A stretch of 64,000 nt of DNA. Origin: an uncultured Aquimarina sp. (GTDB lineage: Bacteria; Bacteroidota; Bacteroidia; Flavobacteriales; Flavobacteriaceae). Below the pieces are notes generated by a model. It made no database searches. It saw nothing but the letters and a program-made list of their open reading frames with translations, and had not been told where the DNA came from. This document shows positions 43,013-54,300 of this stretch, one piece after another. The stretch is from contig CANMFM010000001.1 of the NCBI GenBank assembly GCA_947497175.1, positions 310,001 to 374,000 on the forward strand. Direction: 5' to 3'. Position 1 is the stretch's first letter; the number at the start of each line of letters is the position of its first letter. Both the position numbers and the translations under genes were made by a program.

Positions 43013-46000
43013 ATGAAATGTATGATACTTAAAAAACTCATATTCTTACTGATATTTTTATCAGGGAGTATGATGTTTGCACAAATTTCGGTTTCGGGAG
43101 TGATTTCAGATACCGGGGGACCAATTCCAGGGGTAAATGTTCTCGTTAGAGGAACAAGTAATGGATCAGTTTCCGATTTTGATGGAAACTATACAATCAA
43201 TAATGTAGCTGAAGACGCAATTCTAGTATTTAGCTTTGTTGGTTTTAAAGCTCAGGAAATTCCTGTAAATGGTCAAACTACTATAAATGTAACCATGCAG
43301 GAAGATGCGGCAGAACTCGAAGCTGTAGTAGTTATAGGTTACGGGACACAATCTGTAAAAGATGCTACTGGAGCCGTTGCTGTAGTTAGTTCTGAAGATT
43401 TTAATCAAGGGGTCATTGCCTCCCCGGAACAATTAATTCAAGGTAAAACAGCAGGGGTGCAAATTACACAGACAAGTGGGGAACCTGGAGCTGGTGTTAA
43501 TCTTAGAATTAGAGGTACAAGCTCTGTTCGATCCAATAATAATCCATTGTTTGTTGTCGATGGGATTCCATTAGCCGGAGATGAAACAGCAGCTAGCGGA
43601 AGTAATATTGGAGTTGGATCAAGTGCGTCAAGAAACCCATTAAACTTTATAAGCCCAAATGATATAGAAAGCGTAAGTATCCTAAAAGATGCCTCTGCTA
43701 CAGCGATTTATGGATCAAGAGGTGCTAATGGGGTGGTAATCATTACAACAAAAAGTGGTAGAGGTTCCAGTAAGCCTCAATTTGAATTTTCTTCAACTCT
43801 TAGTATTGCCAAACCAGCAGAAGAGTTTGATTTATTAGATAGAAATCAATATTTATCTGCTATTCAATCTTTCGGAGGTGATGTAGATGGTCAAGATTTT
43901 GGTGGTAATACTGATTGGCAAGATGTGATTACCAGAAAAGCGGCCTCACAAAACCAGAACTTATCATATGCACAAAGTTATAAAGGAGGTAATTTAAGGG
44001 CTTCATTTGGTTATGGAAAACAGTTTGGGGTAGTTGAAAAGAGTTCATTAGAGAGAATAACTGGACGCCTTAATATAGCACATCGTTTTCTAGATGAAAA
44101 GTTAAAAGTAAATATACAAGGAACGCTCTCCAGGGTAAATGATGAAGCACCACCAATTGGAGCAGATGCAGGATTTCAGGGAGATTTATTGGGAGCAGCC
44201 TATATTGCAAATCCAACATGGCCTGCAGATCCTAATTTTGAACCAGGAGGATCCTTTGTTAACCCTCTTAACTTATTACGAAACAGCCAGACCGAAACAA
44301 ACACAAATCGAATATTGATAAATGGATCTGTAGAATATGAATTTATAGAAGGGTTATCGGCCAAGATTAATTTGGGATATGACGATTCAGAGTCTACAAG
44401 GGGTAGTGCAATTTCCGGAAATGTTACAGGATTACAAAATGGAACACCAGGTAACGGTAGAGCAACGGTAGATGATATTGATATTACGAATCAACTATTA
44501 GAATTCACAGTAAATTATGAGAAAGAATTTGATAATTCTAAGTTCTCTGTTTTAGCAGGATACTCATTTCAGGATTTTGCTCGATCAGGTAGGAATGTTG
44601 GAGGATTTGGTTTTGCAACTACAGATTTAGATGAAATGGTCGAAGGTTTAGAACGTTCTGCAGATGTAATAGAAGCGAGTATTGATGGGCCTTATCAACA
44701 ATATGTTGTCTCTGATAGAATCAGAGATGGTAGTGGTACCATCGAGGGTGCATTTATTAATAGAATTGTTCCCGTTGTGCAAGGTAGAGTTCCTTTTTCA
44801 CCTCCAACCACAGGACGTGCTGCTAGATCGATTACAGGAAACACCTTTGATTTTACAGACGAGCTACAATCCTATTTTTTAAGAGCGAATTATTCAATAG
44901 CAGATAAATATATCTTAACCGCAACTGTAAGAGCAGATGGTTCATCAAGGTTTGGAGAGAACAATAAGTATGGATACTTCCCGTCAGGAGCGTTTGCCTG
45001 GAAAATAGATCAGGAAGATTTTGCGCCAGACGCATTTTCTACCCTGAAAGTAAGAGTAGGGTATGGTATAACAGGAAATCAGGATGGATTAGGGTTTGGT
45101 AATTTTGTTCGTAGAGAACGATTCTTTGTTCCAGTACCTTGGATAGAAAATGGAGGAGAAGTTGTTGTTCCCGGAACCCAGGATGTGTCTTTTGAAAATA
45201 ATGATTTGAAATGGGAAGAGACCTCTCAAATTAATTTTGGAATTGATTTTGGATTTATGAATGATCGTCTTAGTGGTAGTCTAGATTTATATAGAAAAGA
45301 TACACAGGATCTTTTATTACAGGTCTTTTCTGCGCAACCGGCGGCTCAACCGTTCACTTTTGAAAATGTTGATGGTAATGTAATTAATCAAGGAGTCGAG
45401 TTTGCCATCAATTATGATATTTTTCAACAAGAAGATCTAAATTGGAACTTTGGATTTAATATCGCCTATAATAAAAATGAGTTACAAAATTTTGAAGGTG
45501 CATTTGATGCAGGTACTATTTTTGGTCAGGGACTTACCGGTGCCTTCTCTCAGCGCTTGGTTGAAGGAGAGCCATTGTTCTCCTATTTTTTAAGAGAATT
45601 TCAAGGATTCGATGAAAATGGTCTTGCCATTACCGGAAATAATGATTTACAAGTGTTAGTAGGTAAAAGCGCATTACCAGATTTTAACGTAGGAATTTCT
45701 ACAAGTTTCAATTATAAGAACTGGGATGCTTCTGTTTTCTTTGCAGGTCAATTTGGTCATTATATTTATAATAATACTCAAAATGCCTTTTTCACGGCGG
45801 GTAGTATAGCAGGAGGTCGTAATGTGACCACAGATGTAATCGGAAATGGAGAAGCCGGAACAAATGCTGCAGATGTATCAACCCGATTTTTAGAAAAAGG
45901 AGATTTTTTACGATTACAGAATGCTTCGATTGGTTTTAATTGGCCTTTACCAGGTGACGGTGTTTTTAAATCGATACGACTTTCTGTTACTGGACAAAAT

Positions 46001-46162
46001 TTATTTGTAATTACCGATTATAGTGGCTTAGATCCTGAAGTAAGTACTAACCCTACAGATGGTAGTAATAACCTTTTAAACAATTTACCAACGGCAGGAA
46101 TAGATTATACAGCCTTTCCAAGACCAAGAACGTATACGTTTGGATTAAATGCTTCATTTTAA
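43013..46162 (+). CDS. SusC/RagA-family TonB-linked outer-membrane transporter
   Basis: A 1049-residue protein with a signal peptide (hydrophobic core ILKKLIFLLIFLSGSMMFAQ), a carboxypeptidase-D-like domain (about 28-100, VSGVISDTGGPIPGVNVLV), a TonB-plug (VVIGYGTQSVKDATGAV to VVIITTKSG) and a 22-strand barrel ending in GLNASF. Such proteins take up oligosaccharides or peptides across the outer membrane with TonB energy and a SusD lid. Met4 is an alternative start. The SusD gene follows 12 bases later. No anti-sigma or hybrid two-component regulator is nearby; the two LacI genes are the likely regulators. Confidence 0.95.
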   Translation: MKCMILKKLIFLLIFLSGSMMFAQISVSGVISDTGGPIPGVNVLVRGTSNGSVSDFDGNYTINNVAEDAILVFSFVGFKAQEIPVNGQTTINVTMQEDAAELEAVVVIGYGTQSVKDATGAVAVVSSEDFNQGVIASPEQLIQGKTAGVQITQTSGEPGAGVNLRIRGTSSVRSNNNPLFVVDGIPLAGDETAASGSNIGVGSSASRNPLNFISPNDIESVSILKDASATAIYGSRGANGVVIITTKSGRGSSKPQFEFSSTLSIAKPAEEFDLLDRNQYLSAIQSFGGDVDGQDFGGNTDWQDVITRKAASQNQNLSYAQSYKGGNLRASFGYGKQFGVVEKSSLERITGRLNIAHRFLDEKLKVNIQGTLSRVNDEAPPIGADAGFQGDLLGAAYIANPTWPADPNFEPGGSFVNPLNLLRNSQTETNTNRILINGSVEYEFIEGLSAKINLGYDDSESTRGSAISGNVTGLQNGTPGNGRATVDDIDITNQLLEFTVNYEKEFDNSKFSVLAGYSFQDFARSGRNVGGFGFATTDLDEMVEGLERSADVIEASIDGPYQQYVVSDRIRDGSGTIEGAFINRIVPVVQGRVPFSPPTTGRAARSITGNTFDFTDELQSYFLRANYSIADKYILTATVRADGSSRFGENNKYGYFPSGAFAWKIDQEDFAPDAFSTLKVRVGYGITGNQDGLGFGNFVRRERFFVPVPWIENGGEVVVPGTQDVSFENNDLKWEETSQINFGIDFGFMNDRLSGSLDLYRKDTQDLLLQVFSAQPAAQPFTFENVDGNVINQGVEFAINYDIFQQEDLNWNFGFNIAYNKNELQNFEGAFDAGTIFGQGLTGAFSQRLVEGEPLFSYFLREFQGFDENGLAITGNNDLQVLVGKSALPDFNVGISTSFNYKNWDASVFFAGQFGHYIYNNTQNAFFTAGSIAGGRNVTTDVIGNGEAGTNAADVSTRFLEKGDFLRLQNASIGFNWPLPGDGVFKSIRLSVTGQNLFVITDYSGLDPEVSTNPTDGSNNLLNNLPTAGIDYTAFPRPRTYTFGLNASF

Positions 46163-46174
46163 AAAATTAGAATT

Positions 46175-47716
46175 ATGAAAAGAGAACATTTTAAATCAAG
46201 TTTGTTGATGATGCTGTCAATGTTGCTTGTGGTTTCATGTACCGATTTAGAGATTGAAGAGAGTGACTCTTTGATCGCCAGTTCTGAAACCGAATTTACA
46301 GGAATTGAAGAACCTGGACCTTTTGTTGATAACCTCTTTAGTGCAGATTTAAAAGGGATTGTTGAAAATCAGCAAGACTTATATGCCTTAAATGAGGTAA
46401 CCACAGATGAGTTATTAGTGCCTACCAGAGGAACAGACTGGGGAGATAACGGAATCTGGAGGAAATTACATGAACATACCTGGGATGCGCAACATCCATA
46501 TGTGTTAAATAACTGGAATAATTTGAATCAATTGGTATTTAGAGCAAGTCAGGTTATAGACGATCGTACCACCAATGCAACTACAGCCCAAAAGGCCGAT
46601 GCTCGTTTTGTTAGGGCATATGCGATGTTTTGGGTGATGGATATGTATGGTCAGGCACCGTTTAGAACTCCTGGTGATGGACCAAACATTGATCCAATGG
46701 TAATGCAAAGAGCAGAAGCATTTGATTTTATTTTGGATGATGTAAATACAGCTTTAGCAGATTTACCTACGAGAGGACCGAGTGATGAAAATTTAAGACC
46801 AACAAAAGCTGCAGCAAATTTTTTATTGGCTAAACTATACTTAAATAAGCATATTTATCTAGGATCTGGTACACCGGCTGCATCAGATATGACCAAAGTT
46901 GTTGAATTAGTAGATGCCATTACAGCTGATGGATATGCTCTGGAGTCTGGATATTTCGATATATTTAAGTCTGACGTGGATACAGAAACAATCTTTTTTA
47001 CAATATCAAGTGTGGGTAACAGAATGTGGAATGGATTACATTATAATCAAAACTCACCTGGTAATGGTGGAGGAGGATGGAACGGATGGTCGACATTAGC
47101 CGAGTTTTATGATCTTTTTGAAGGCGACCCAAATACCAACGTGCCTGGTAGCGGTCAGGAAGAGCGAAGAGGTTTTGTGCCTACCGATGGCTCCAATTTA
47201 GGGATAGGCTTTGGGTTTTTGATAGGGCAACAATATGATGCAAATGGAAACCCTTTAACCGATAGGCCTGGTAATCCTCTGGTTTTCGAAAAGCAGTTTC
47301 CAAGTTTGGCTGGTAATAATGAAAGAACAGGGATTCGTACAATAAAATATCACCCTGAGAATGGAGAGTTCGAAGGACATCAAATTATTTTTAGATATGC
47401 TGATGCACATTTAATGAAAGCCGAAGCTATTCTTAGAGGAGGAACCTCAGGAGATACTCCTTTAACTCTGGTAAATGATTTAAGAACCATACGTAATGCC
47501 ACACCTCTTACTGCTCTTTCAGAGCAAGATTTGATAGACGAAAGAGGAAGAGAATTGTATAAAGAATTCTGGAGGCGCAATGATTTAATTCGATTTGGAA
47601 AATTTGCAGACGCATGGGCCTTAAAAATTAATACTGATGATTTTAGAGTATTATTTCCTATTCCTGCTACAGCTTTATTAACCAATCCAAATTTAACGCA
47701 AAATACTGGTTATTAA
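46175..47716 (+). CDS. SusD/RagB-family substrate-binding lipoprotein
   Basis: A 513-residue lipoprotein (lipobox VVSC, lipidated C22) of the SusD/RagB family with the TPR-like helical frame (VRAYAMFWVMDMYGQAPF, AAANFLLAKLYLNKHIYL) and the C-terminal RYADAHLMKAEAIL and WRRNDLIRFGKF motifs. It closes the SusC channel as a lid and binds glycan outside the cell. It is in one operon with SusC. A hairpin terminator follows it. Confidence 0.95.
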   Translation: MKREHFKSSLLMMLSMLLVVSCTDLEIEESDSLIASSETEFTGIEEPGPFVDNLFSADLKGIVENQQDLYALNEVTTDELLVPTRGTDWGDNGIWRKLHEHTWDAQHPYVLNNWNNLNQLVFRASQVIDDRTTNATTAQKADARFVRAYAMFWVMDMYGQAPFRTPGDGPNIDPMVMQRAEAFDFILDDVNTALADLPTRGPSDENLRPTKAAANFLLAKLYLNKHIYLGSGTPAASDMTKVVELVDAITADGYALESGYFDIFKSDVDTETIFFTISSVGNRMWNGLHYNQNSPGNGGGGWNGWSTLAEFYDLFEGDPNTNVPGSGQEERRGFVPTDGSNLGIGFGFLIGQQYDANGNPLTDRPGNPLVFEKQFPSLAGNNERTGIRTIKYHPENGEFEGHQIIFRYADAHLMKAEAILRGGTSGDTPLTLVNDLRTIRNATPLTALSEQDLIDERGRELYKEFWRRNDLIRFGKFADAWALKINTDDFRVLFPIPATALLTNPNLTQNTGY

Positions 47717-47749
47717 TATGTAAGCCCAATTTTAAAAGTGTTAAAAACT

Positions 47750-47779
47750 GAGCCCTTCTATATCGAAGGGCTCTTTAGT
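47750..47779 (+). terminator. Terminator after susD
   Basis: GAGCCCTTC (47750-47758) and GAAGGGCTC (47765-47773) form a perfect 9-bp stem with a 6-base loop, followed by TTTAGT. It may only partly stop transcription into the VCBS genes. Confidence 0.65.
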
Positions 47780-47860
47780 AAACAAATAATCAATCTGTAC
47801 ACTATCTTTAATAAAAATAATGACTGTCCATTTCGTGTAATTATACTATTGTTTAGCGTC

Positions 47861-47882
47861 ATTCTGAAGGTGTTTTCAGAAT
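47861..47882. repeat. Inverted repeat before the VCBS genes, REP-like
   Basis: ATTCTGAA (47861-47868) and TTCAGAAT (47875-47882) are perfect reverse complements, preceded by GCGTC and followed by CGC. The GTCATTCTGAA text with a matching TTTCAGAATC resembles a common intergenic palindrome of Bacteroidota. Confidence 0.4.
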
Positions 47883-47987
47883 CGCATAATGCTTACGCAT
47901 AGTTGTTTATGATGAGAACCTGAAAAAAACAAGTTGACAACTATGATTTGTTATGCACTACGGATATTCAAATAAAAATAACCTGAA

Positions 47988-50900
47988 TTGAATACATATT
48001 GTAAATACATCGCTATTTATATACTGACCTGTACCATTTTTGTCTCTTGTAATAAGGAGAAAAAATCAAAGCTTTTTTTCTTATTATCAAGTAATGATTC
48101 GGGGGTTTCATTTCATAATCAACTTAAAGATACACCGCAGTTTAATATTCTTAGATATCTCTATTTTTACAATGGTGCAGGCGTTGGCGTCGGAGATTTT
48201 AATAATGATGGGTTAGAGGATTTATATTTTGTTTCCAATCAGGGCGAAAACAAATTGTATATCAATCAAAAGAATCTTCAGTTTAAAGAGGTAAAATCAG
48301 ATGTGCTTAAGGATGATGAAGGATGGTCTACAGGAGTTACAATAGTCGACATCAACAACGATGGGTTACAAGATATCTATGTTTGTAAGATCTCTAACTA
48401 CAGAGGGATAAAAGGAAAAAACAAACTATTTATAAATCAAGGGACTGACAAAAACGGCATTCCTGTATTCAAAGAAAATGCTTCAGGTTATAATTTAGAC
48501 ATCTCTGGTTTTTCTACACAAGCCACTTTTTTTGATTACGATCGAGATGGGGATTTAGATATGTATTTGCTAAACCATTCAGTACACCCTAATAGAACGT
48601 ATGGTCGAGGGACTAAACGAAAACAGATTGATTCATTATCCGGAGATAAATTGTATCAAAACGATATGGGTATTTATGAGGATGTTTCTTCTCAGGCAGG
48701 AATTTTTCAAGGAGCAATAGGATATGGATTAGGTATCGCAACCAGTGATATTAATAACGATGGTTATCCTGATATGTATGTAGCCAATGACTTTTTTGAA
48801 AATGATTACCTGTATGTAAATCAAAAAGACGGAACGTTTAAAGAAATAATCTCTTCCGGGCAAAATAATGTGCAACATACATCACACTTTTCTATGGGAG
48901 TGGATATTGCTGATATTAATAATGACGGGCGTACTGATGTTTTATCATTAGATATGCTGCCTGATGATATTATAACCTATAAATCTTCGGGTACCGAATA
49001 TGGATTTTCGATTTATAATCAATATCTAAAAAATGGGTACAAACCTCAGTACATGCAAAATGCATTACAAATAAATCAAGGAGGTACTAATTTTAGCGAA
49101 ATGGCATTTTTTTCTGGCATTGCTGCTACAGAGTGGAGTTGGTCACCACTAATTGCAGATTATGATAATGACGGGCATAAGGATATTTTTATTTCTAACG
49201 GAATAAAAGGAGCAACAAATGATATGGATTTTATAAGTTTTATCGCAAACGAGAACATTCAAAAGAGAATTGAACAAGGAATGACAAAAGAGGACCTAGC
49301 CCTTATCAATGAGTTACCAAGCAAGAAAACAAAAAATTACTTTTTTCGTAACACCCAAAATCTAGCTTTTGAGAATGTTTCAGAGACATGGTTAGAAAAT
49401 AGACCCTCATACAGCAATGGTGCAGTATATGTCGATTTAGATAATGATGGGGATTTGGATATTGTAACGAATAACATTAATCAGGAAGCATTCATATATG
49501 AGAATACGCTAGATCTACGTGAAAGAAGCAATAACTACTTAAAAGTAAAACTAAAAGGTACTCAAAAGAATCCAGATGGTATTGGAGCCAAAATAATAAT
49601 TTATACTAAAAATCAATCTCAGATATCCGAAGTTTATAGAACTCGAGGTTATTTGTCTTCTGTTTCTGCTGTGGTTCATTTTGGATTAGGAAATCAAACA
49701 AAAATTGATTCTATGAAAGTGTATTGGCCAGACGGGTTAATTTCTGCCCAAAAGAATATCGCAGCTAATCAAGTACTGGTATACGAAAGAGAAAACAAAA
49801 GAGCCTATTCTGAAGCCAAAGTAAAACCAGTTAAATTATTGAAGAATGATACGATCAATTTAGGTTATAAACATCAAGATTATGAATCTAAAGATTTTAG
49901 TGTAGAACCTTTGGCCCCTTATGCTAATTCTAATGAAGGGCCACATATCACTGTTATTGATGTAAATAACGATAGACGTGACGATATTTTCATGCCTGGA
50001 GGAAGACACAAAGCAGCAACATTACGTTTACAACAGAGTGATGGTGGTTTTATAAATACGACGCAACCAGATTTCGAAACGGATAAGCGTTTGGAAGATA
50101 TTGGTCAATGCTTCGTAGATGTAGATGGTGATAATGACTTAGATTTGATTACTATTTATGGTGGAAATGAGACCTATTCTGATTATCAAAGTGCTCCTGG
50201 ATTATTTATTAATGATCAAGGTACTTTTAAGAAAAAAAATGGTGCTTTTCCAGAGACTGTTATCAACGCCTCAGTAGTAGTTACTTCAGATATTGATCAT
50301 GATGGAGATATGGATGTATTTATAGGCAGCAATTGTACACCAGGAAAATACGGGGTCACCCCAATAAATTACCTTTTTGAAAATGATGGTCGTGGTACTT
50401 TTATAGACAGTACGTTAACTTCAGCAAAAGAGCTTTATTCTCTTGGACAGGTTTATGATGCCTCTTTTATTGATATTAATAATGATACATTTGAAGATTT
50501 AGTGATAGCAGGTCATTATATACCCATTACGATACTGCTTAATGACGGTAAGGGTAATTTTAAAAAGGATAATAATTCATCTTTAAAGAACACTCACGGT
50601 TGGTGGAACTCTATTGCGGTTTATGATATGGATAAAGATGGAGATTTAGATATAATTGCTGGTAATTGGGGATTAAATAGCAGATTATCGGCTTCAGAAA
50701 AAAAGCCTATCAAGCTATATCTTAATGATTTTGACGATAATGGAAAGATAGATCCTATCGTAACTTATTTTTATAAAGGAATACAAACCCCAATTGCAAA
50801 TAAAGATGAGTTAGTCAAACAAATACCTCAGTTAAATAAAAAGTACTTGTCATATACAGTGTTTGCCAAAGCCAATTTTGAAGACTATTTCTCAGCAACT

Positions 50901-51302
50901 AAGATTAATCATTCAGAAGTAAAAGAAGTACATACCTTAGCCACAACATACTTCGAAAACCAGGGAAATCTTAAATTTAAAGCACACAAATTACCTCTGG
51001 AAGCTCAGATTTCCTCTGTTCATGATATTTTGATTGATGATGTTAATGGTGATTCATATCCTGATGCTATTCTGGGAGGAAATACTTATGAAATTAGTAC
51101 ACAACTAAGCAGACTAGACGCCTTATACGGTGTGGTATTGCTCAATGACCAAAAAGGAGGGTTTTATAGCCATAATAATGATGATTTTTATGTAAAAGGA
51201 GCGGTGAGATCTATAAAAAAAATCAATATAAATAAATCAGAATATATAGTGTTTGGTATTAATAATGACAGCCTTCAGGTAGTTAAAAAAATAAAAGAAT
51301 AA
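47988..51302 (+). CDS. VCBS/FG-GAP repeat lipoprotein with ASPIC/UnbV domain (first of three)
   Basis: A 1104-residue lipoprotein (lipobox FVSC, Cys21) starting at a TTG (47988). It holds two sets of FG-GAP/VCBS-type repeats with Ca-binding loops such as DFNNDGLEDLY, DINNDGLQDIY, DYDRDGDLDMY and DLDNDGDLDIV, forming a predicted double beta-propeller. An ASPIC/UnbV domain lies between them (about 514-595, NYLKVKLKGTQKNPDGIGAK and VHFGLGNQTKIDSMKVYWPDG). Such proteins sit on the cell surface and often follow SusC/SusD in Flavobacteriaceae; the role is probably glycan binding. It is paralogous to the two genes after it. Confidence 0.9.
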   Translation: MNTYCKYIAIYILTCTIFVSCNKEKKSKLFFLLSSNDSGVSFHNQLKDTPQFNILRYLYFYNGAGVGVGDFNNDGLEDLYFVSNQGENKLYINQKNLQFKEVKSDVLKDDEGWSTGVTIVDINNDGLQDIYVCKISNYRGIKGKNKLFINQGTDKNGIPVFKENASGYNLDISGFSTQATFFDYDRDGDLDMYLLNHSVHPNRTYGRGTKRKQIDSLSGDKLYQNDMGIYEDVSSQAGIFQGAIGYGLGIATSDINNDGYPDMYVANDFFENDYLYVNQKDGTFKEIISSGQNNVQHTSHFSMGVDIADINNDGRTDVLSLDMLPDDIITYKSSGTEYGFSIYNQYLKNGYKPQYMQNALQINQGGTNFSEMAFFSGIAATEWSWSPLIADYDNDGHKDIFISNGIKGATNDMDFISFIANENIQKRIEQGMTKEDLALINELPSKKTKNYFFRNTQNLAFENVSETWLENRPSYSNGAVYVDLDNDGDLDIVTNNINQEAFIYENTLDLRERSNNYLKVKLKGTQKNPDGIGAKIIIYTKNQSQISEVYRTRGYLSSVSAVVHFGLGNQTKIDSMKVYWPDGLISAQKNIAANQVLVYERENKRAYSEAKVKPVKLLKNDTINLGYKHQDYESKDFSVEPLAPYANSNEGPHITVIDVNNDRRDDIFMPGGRHKAATLRLQQSDGGFINTTQPDFETDKRLEDIGQCFVDVDGDNDLDLITIYGGNETYSDYQSAPGLFINDQGTFKKKNGAFPETVINASVVVTSDIDHDGDMDVFIGSNCTPGKYGVTPINYLFENDGRGTFIDSTLTSAKELYSLGQVYDASFIDINNDTFEDLVIAGHYIPITILLNDGKGNFKKDNNSSLKNTHGWWNSIAVYDMDKDGDLDIIAGNWGLNSRLSASEKKPIKLYLNDFDDNGKIDPIVTYFYKGIQTPIANKDELVKQIPQLNKKYLSYTVFAKANFEDYFSATKINHSEVKEVHTLATTYFENQGNLKFKAHKLPLEAQISSVHDILIDDVNGDSYPDAILGGNTYEISTQLSRLDALYGVVLLNDQKGGFYSHNNDDFYVKGAVRSIKKININKSEYIVFGINNDSLQVVKKIKE

Positions 51303-51304
51303 AA

Positions 51305-54300
51305 ATGAATACATTTATTTATAGTTGCCTTGTCTTACTAGTAATGGTTTCTTGTAGTAAAGAACGCACTAAAGAAGAAAAAATCGAACAAGAACAAACC
51401 TTGTTTACCAAACTATCTTCTGAAACTACAAATATCGATTTTATTAATCGGGTAAATAATGAGAAAGATTTTAACATCTTTACCTATCGAAATTTTTATA
51501 ATGGTGGTGGTGTTGCCATAGGTGATATTAATAATGATGGATTGCCAGATGTGTACCTTACCGCAAATCAGAAACAAAATAAATTATACCTCAATAAAGG
51601 TAATTTTGAGTTCGAAGATATTTCTATAGCTTCAAAAACTATCGGAAAAAATGCATGGTCTACAGGGGTAGTTATGGTTGATATTAATGCAGATGGATTA
51701 TTAGATATTTATGTTTGTAATGCTGGAAATGTTAAAGGTGATAATCAAAAAAATGAATTATTCATTAATAATGGAGATCTTACATTTACAGAAAAAGCCG
51801 AAGCATATAATCTTGCTGATAGCGGATTTACAACACACGCCGCTTTTTTTGATTATGATACTGATGGAGACCTAGATGTATATCTTCTCAACAATAGTTT
51901 TATACCCGTAAGTAGCCTTGGATATGTGAACAAGCGAAACCTTAGAGCCAAAGATTGGGATCTTCCGGATATCTTAAAGGGTGGTGGGGATAAATTGCTT
52001 AGGAATGATAATGGAATATTCAAAGATGTAAGTGAGTCTGCAGGAATATATGGTAGCCTTATTGGTTTTGGACTTGGAGTTACTATAGGAGATGTGAATA
52101 AAGATATGCTTCCTGATATATATGTATCTAATGATTTTTATGAGAGAGATTATTTGTATATCAACAAAGGTGACGGAACTTTTTCAGAAGAAATAAAAAA
52201 CTGGATGCAACATTTAAGCATTTCTTCAATGGGTGCAGATATGGCAGATATCAATAATGATGGTTTTCCCGAAATTTTTGTAACCGACATGTTGCCCGAA
52301 GATGATCAAAGACTAAAAGAAACAAGCGCTTTTGAAAGTTATGATGTGTACAGATTGAAGAAAAGTAGAGATTTTTATAATCAGTATATGCAAAATTCGC
52401 TACAACTCAATAATGGCGATAATTCTTTTTCTGAAATTGCTTTCTACAGTGGTGTTGCCAAAACAGATTGGAGCTGGGGAGCCCTCTTGTTTGATATGGA
52501 TAATGATGGATATAGAGATATTTATGTGAGCAATGGGATTTATCATGATCTCACGAATCAGGATTTTATGAATTTCTTTGCCAATGATATTATTCAAAAA
52601 ATGGTGTTAACCGGAAAAAAAGAAGAGGTCGATTCGATCATTAGTAAAATGCCCTCTTCACCTGTCTCTAATTATGCATTCAGGAATAATAAAGACCTTA
52701 CTTTTTATAATGCAACTAAAGATTGGGGATTTGACGAGCCTACATTTTCAAATGGATCAGCATACGGAGACCTGGATAATGACGGAGATCTGGATTTGGT
52801 CGTGAACAATTTTAATATGCCTGTTTCAATATATAAGAATAATAGTGAAAAAGAACAGCATAATTATCTCAAAGTGCAGCTCAAAGGGAACGATAAGAAT
52901 AGGTTTGCAATTGGTAGTGTTGTAGAAGTGTTCTTAGAAGATCAAACACTACGACAAGAACTTATTCCAACTCGAGGTTTTCAGTCCTCTATTGATTATA
53001 TAATGACCATAGGTCTTGGCAAAACTCAACAAGTAGATTCTCTTCGAGTTATATTTCCTAATAAAAAAATGATCAATGTAAAGGATGTGCATTTAAATTC
53101 TTTGATGGTATTTGATCAGAAAGAAGCAAGACAACCATATCAACTCGGCCCGGTGACCAGAAAAACGTATTTTGAAGCGATATCGCATGAGATACCGGAT
53201 CATAAAGAAGATGCATATGTTGATTTTAATTATGAAGGGTTAATTTACAAAATGCAATCCAAAGAAGGACCTGCTATGGCCGTTGGAGACATTAATAATG
53301 ACGGAAATGACGATGTGTTTATCGGAGGGGCGTATAAGCAAACTGGAAAATTGTATATCCAAACAGCTAATGGAAAATTAAGACAGTCAACATTTGAGAC
53401 CGAAGAGTTTTTTGAAGATGTTGTAGCTATTTTTGAAGATATCGATGGGGATCGAGATCTGGACCTGGTTATAGGCTCAGGCGGTAATTTTAAAGGAGCC
53501 AGAACAGGAGTTAGAAGCTATATAAATGACGGTAAGGGTAATTTCTCTAGAGGAAATATAATAATACCTACTAATACAAATATAGCAGCGTTGGCAGCTT
53601 ATGATTATGATCAGGATGGAGATATCGATATTTTTGTAGGTAGTCAAGGGGTCGTAGGTGTATTTGGAGTTTCTCCTAATAGTTATTTAATGGAAAATGA
53701 CGGTGCGGGCAATTTCAAAAACGTTAGTAAGCAAAAGGCTTCCGAAATTGAATCGGTGGGAATGGTAACCGATGCTGTTTGGCAGGATATTGATGCAGAT
53801 GGTAAAAAAGATTTGATTGTGGTAGGAGAATGGATGACCCCAAAAATTTTTAAAAACACCCTACTTGGATTGAGTCAACTCTCTTCGAGTTTAGATACCA
53901 TTTCGGGATGGTTTAACGCCGTCGAAGCCAAAGATCTTGATCAGGATGGAGATGTCGATTTAGTGTTGGGAAACAGAGGATTGAACGCAATGTATAATGC
54001 CAGTAATACAAATCCAATCAAAATGTATATTAATGATTTTGACAGTAACGGTGCTATTGAGCAGATTTTTACGCAAACTATCGATGGGAGGGATATCCCA
54101 ATACATCTAAAAAATGAAATTACTGGTCAGATCAATTCTTTAAAAAAACAAAATCTAAAATATTCAGAATATGCTAAAAAGTCTATCGATGAGTTATTTT
54201 CTGAAAAAGTATTAAAAAATACCACGATAAAAACGGTAAATAACTTTGCCAGCCTTGTGGCTTATAATAAAGGCAAAGGAGACTTCGACATAAAAGAACT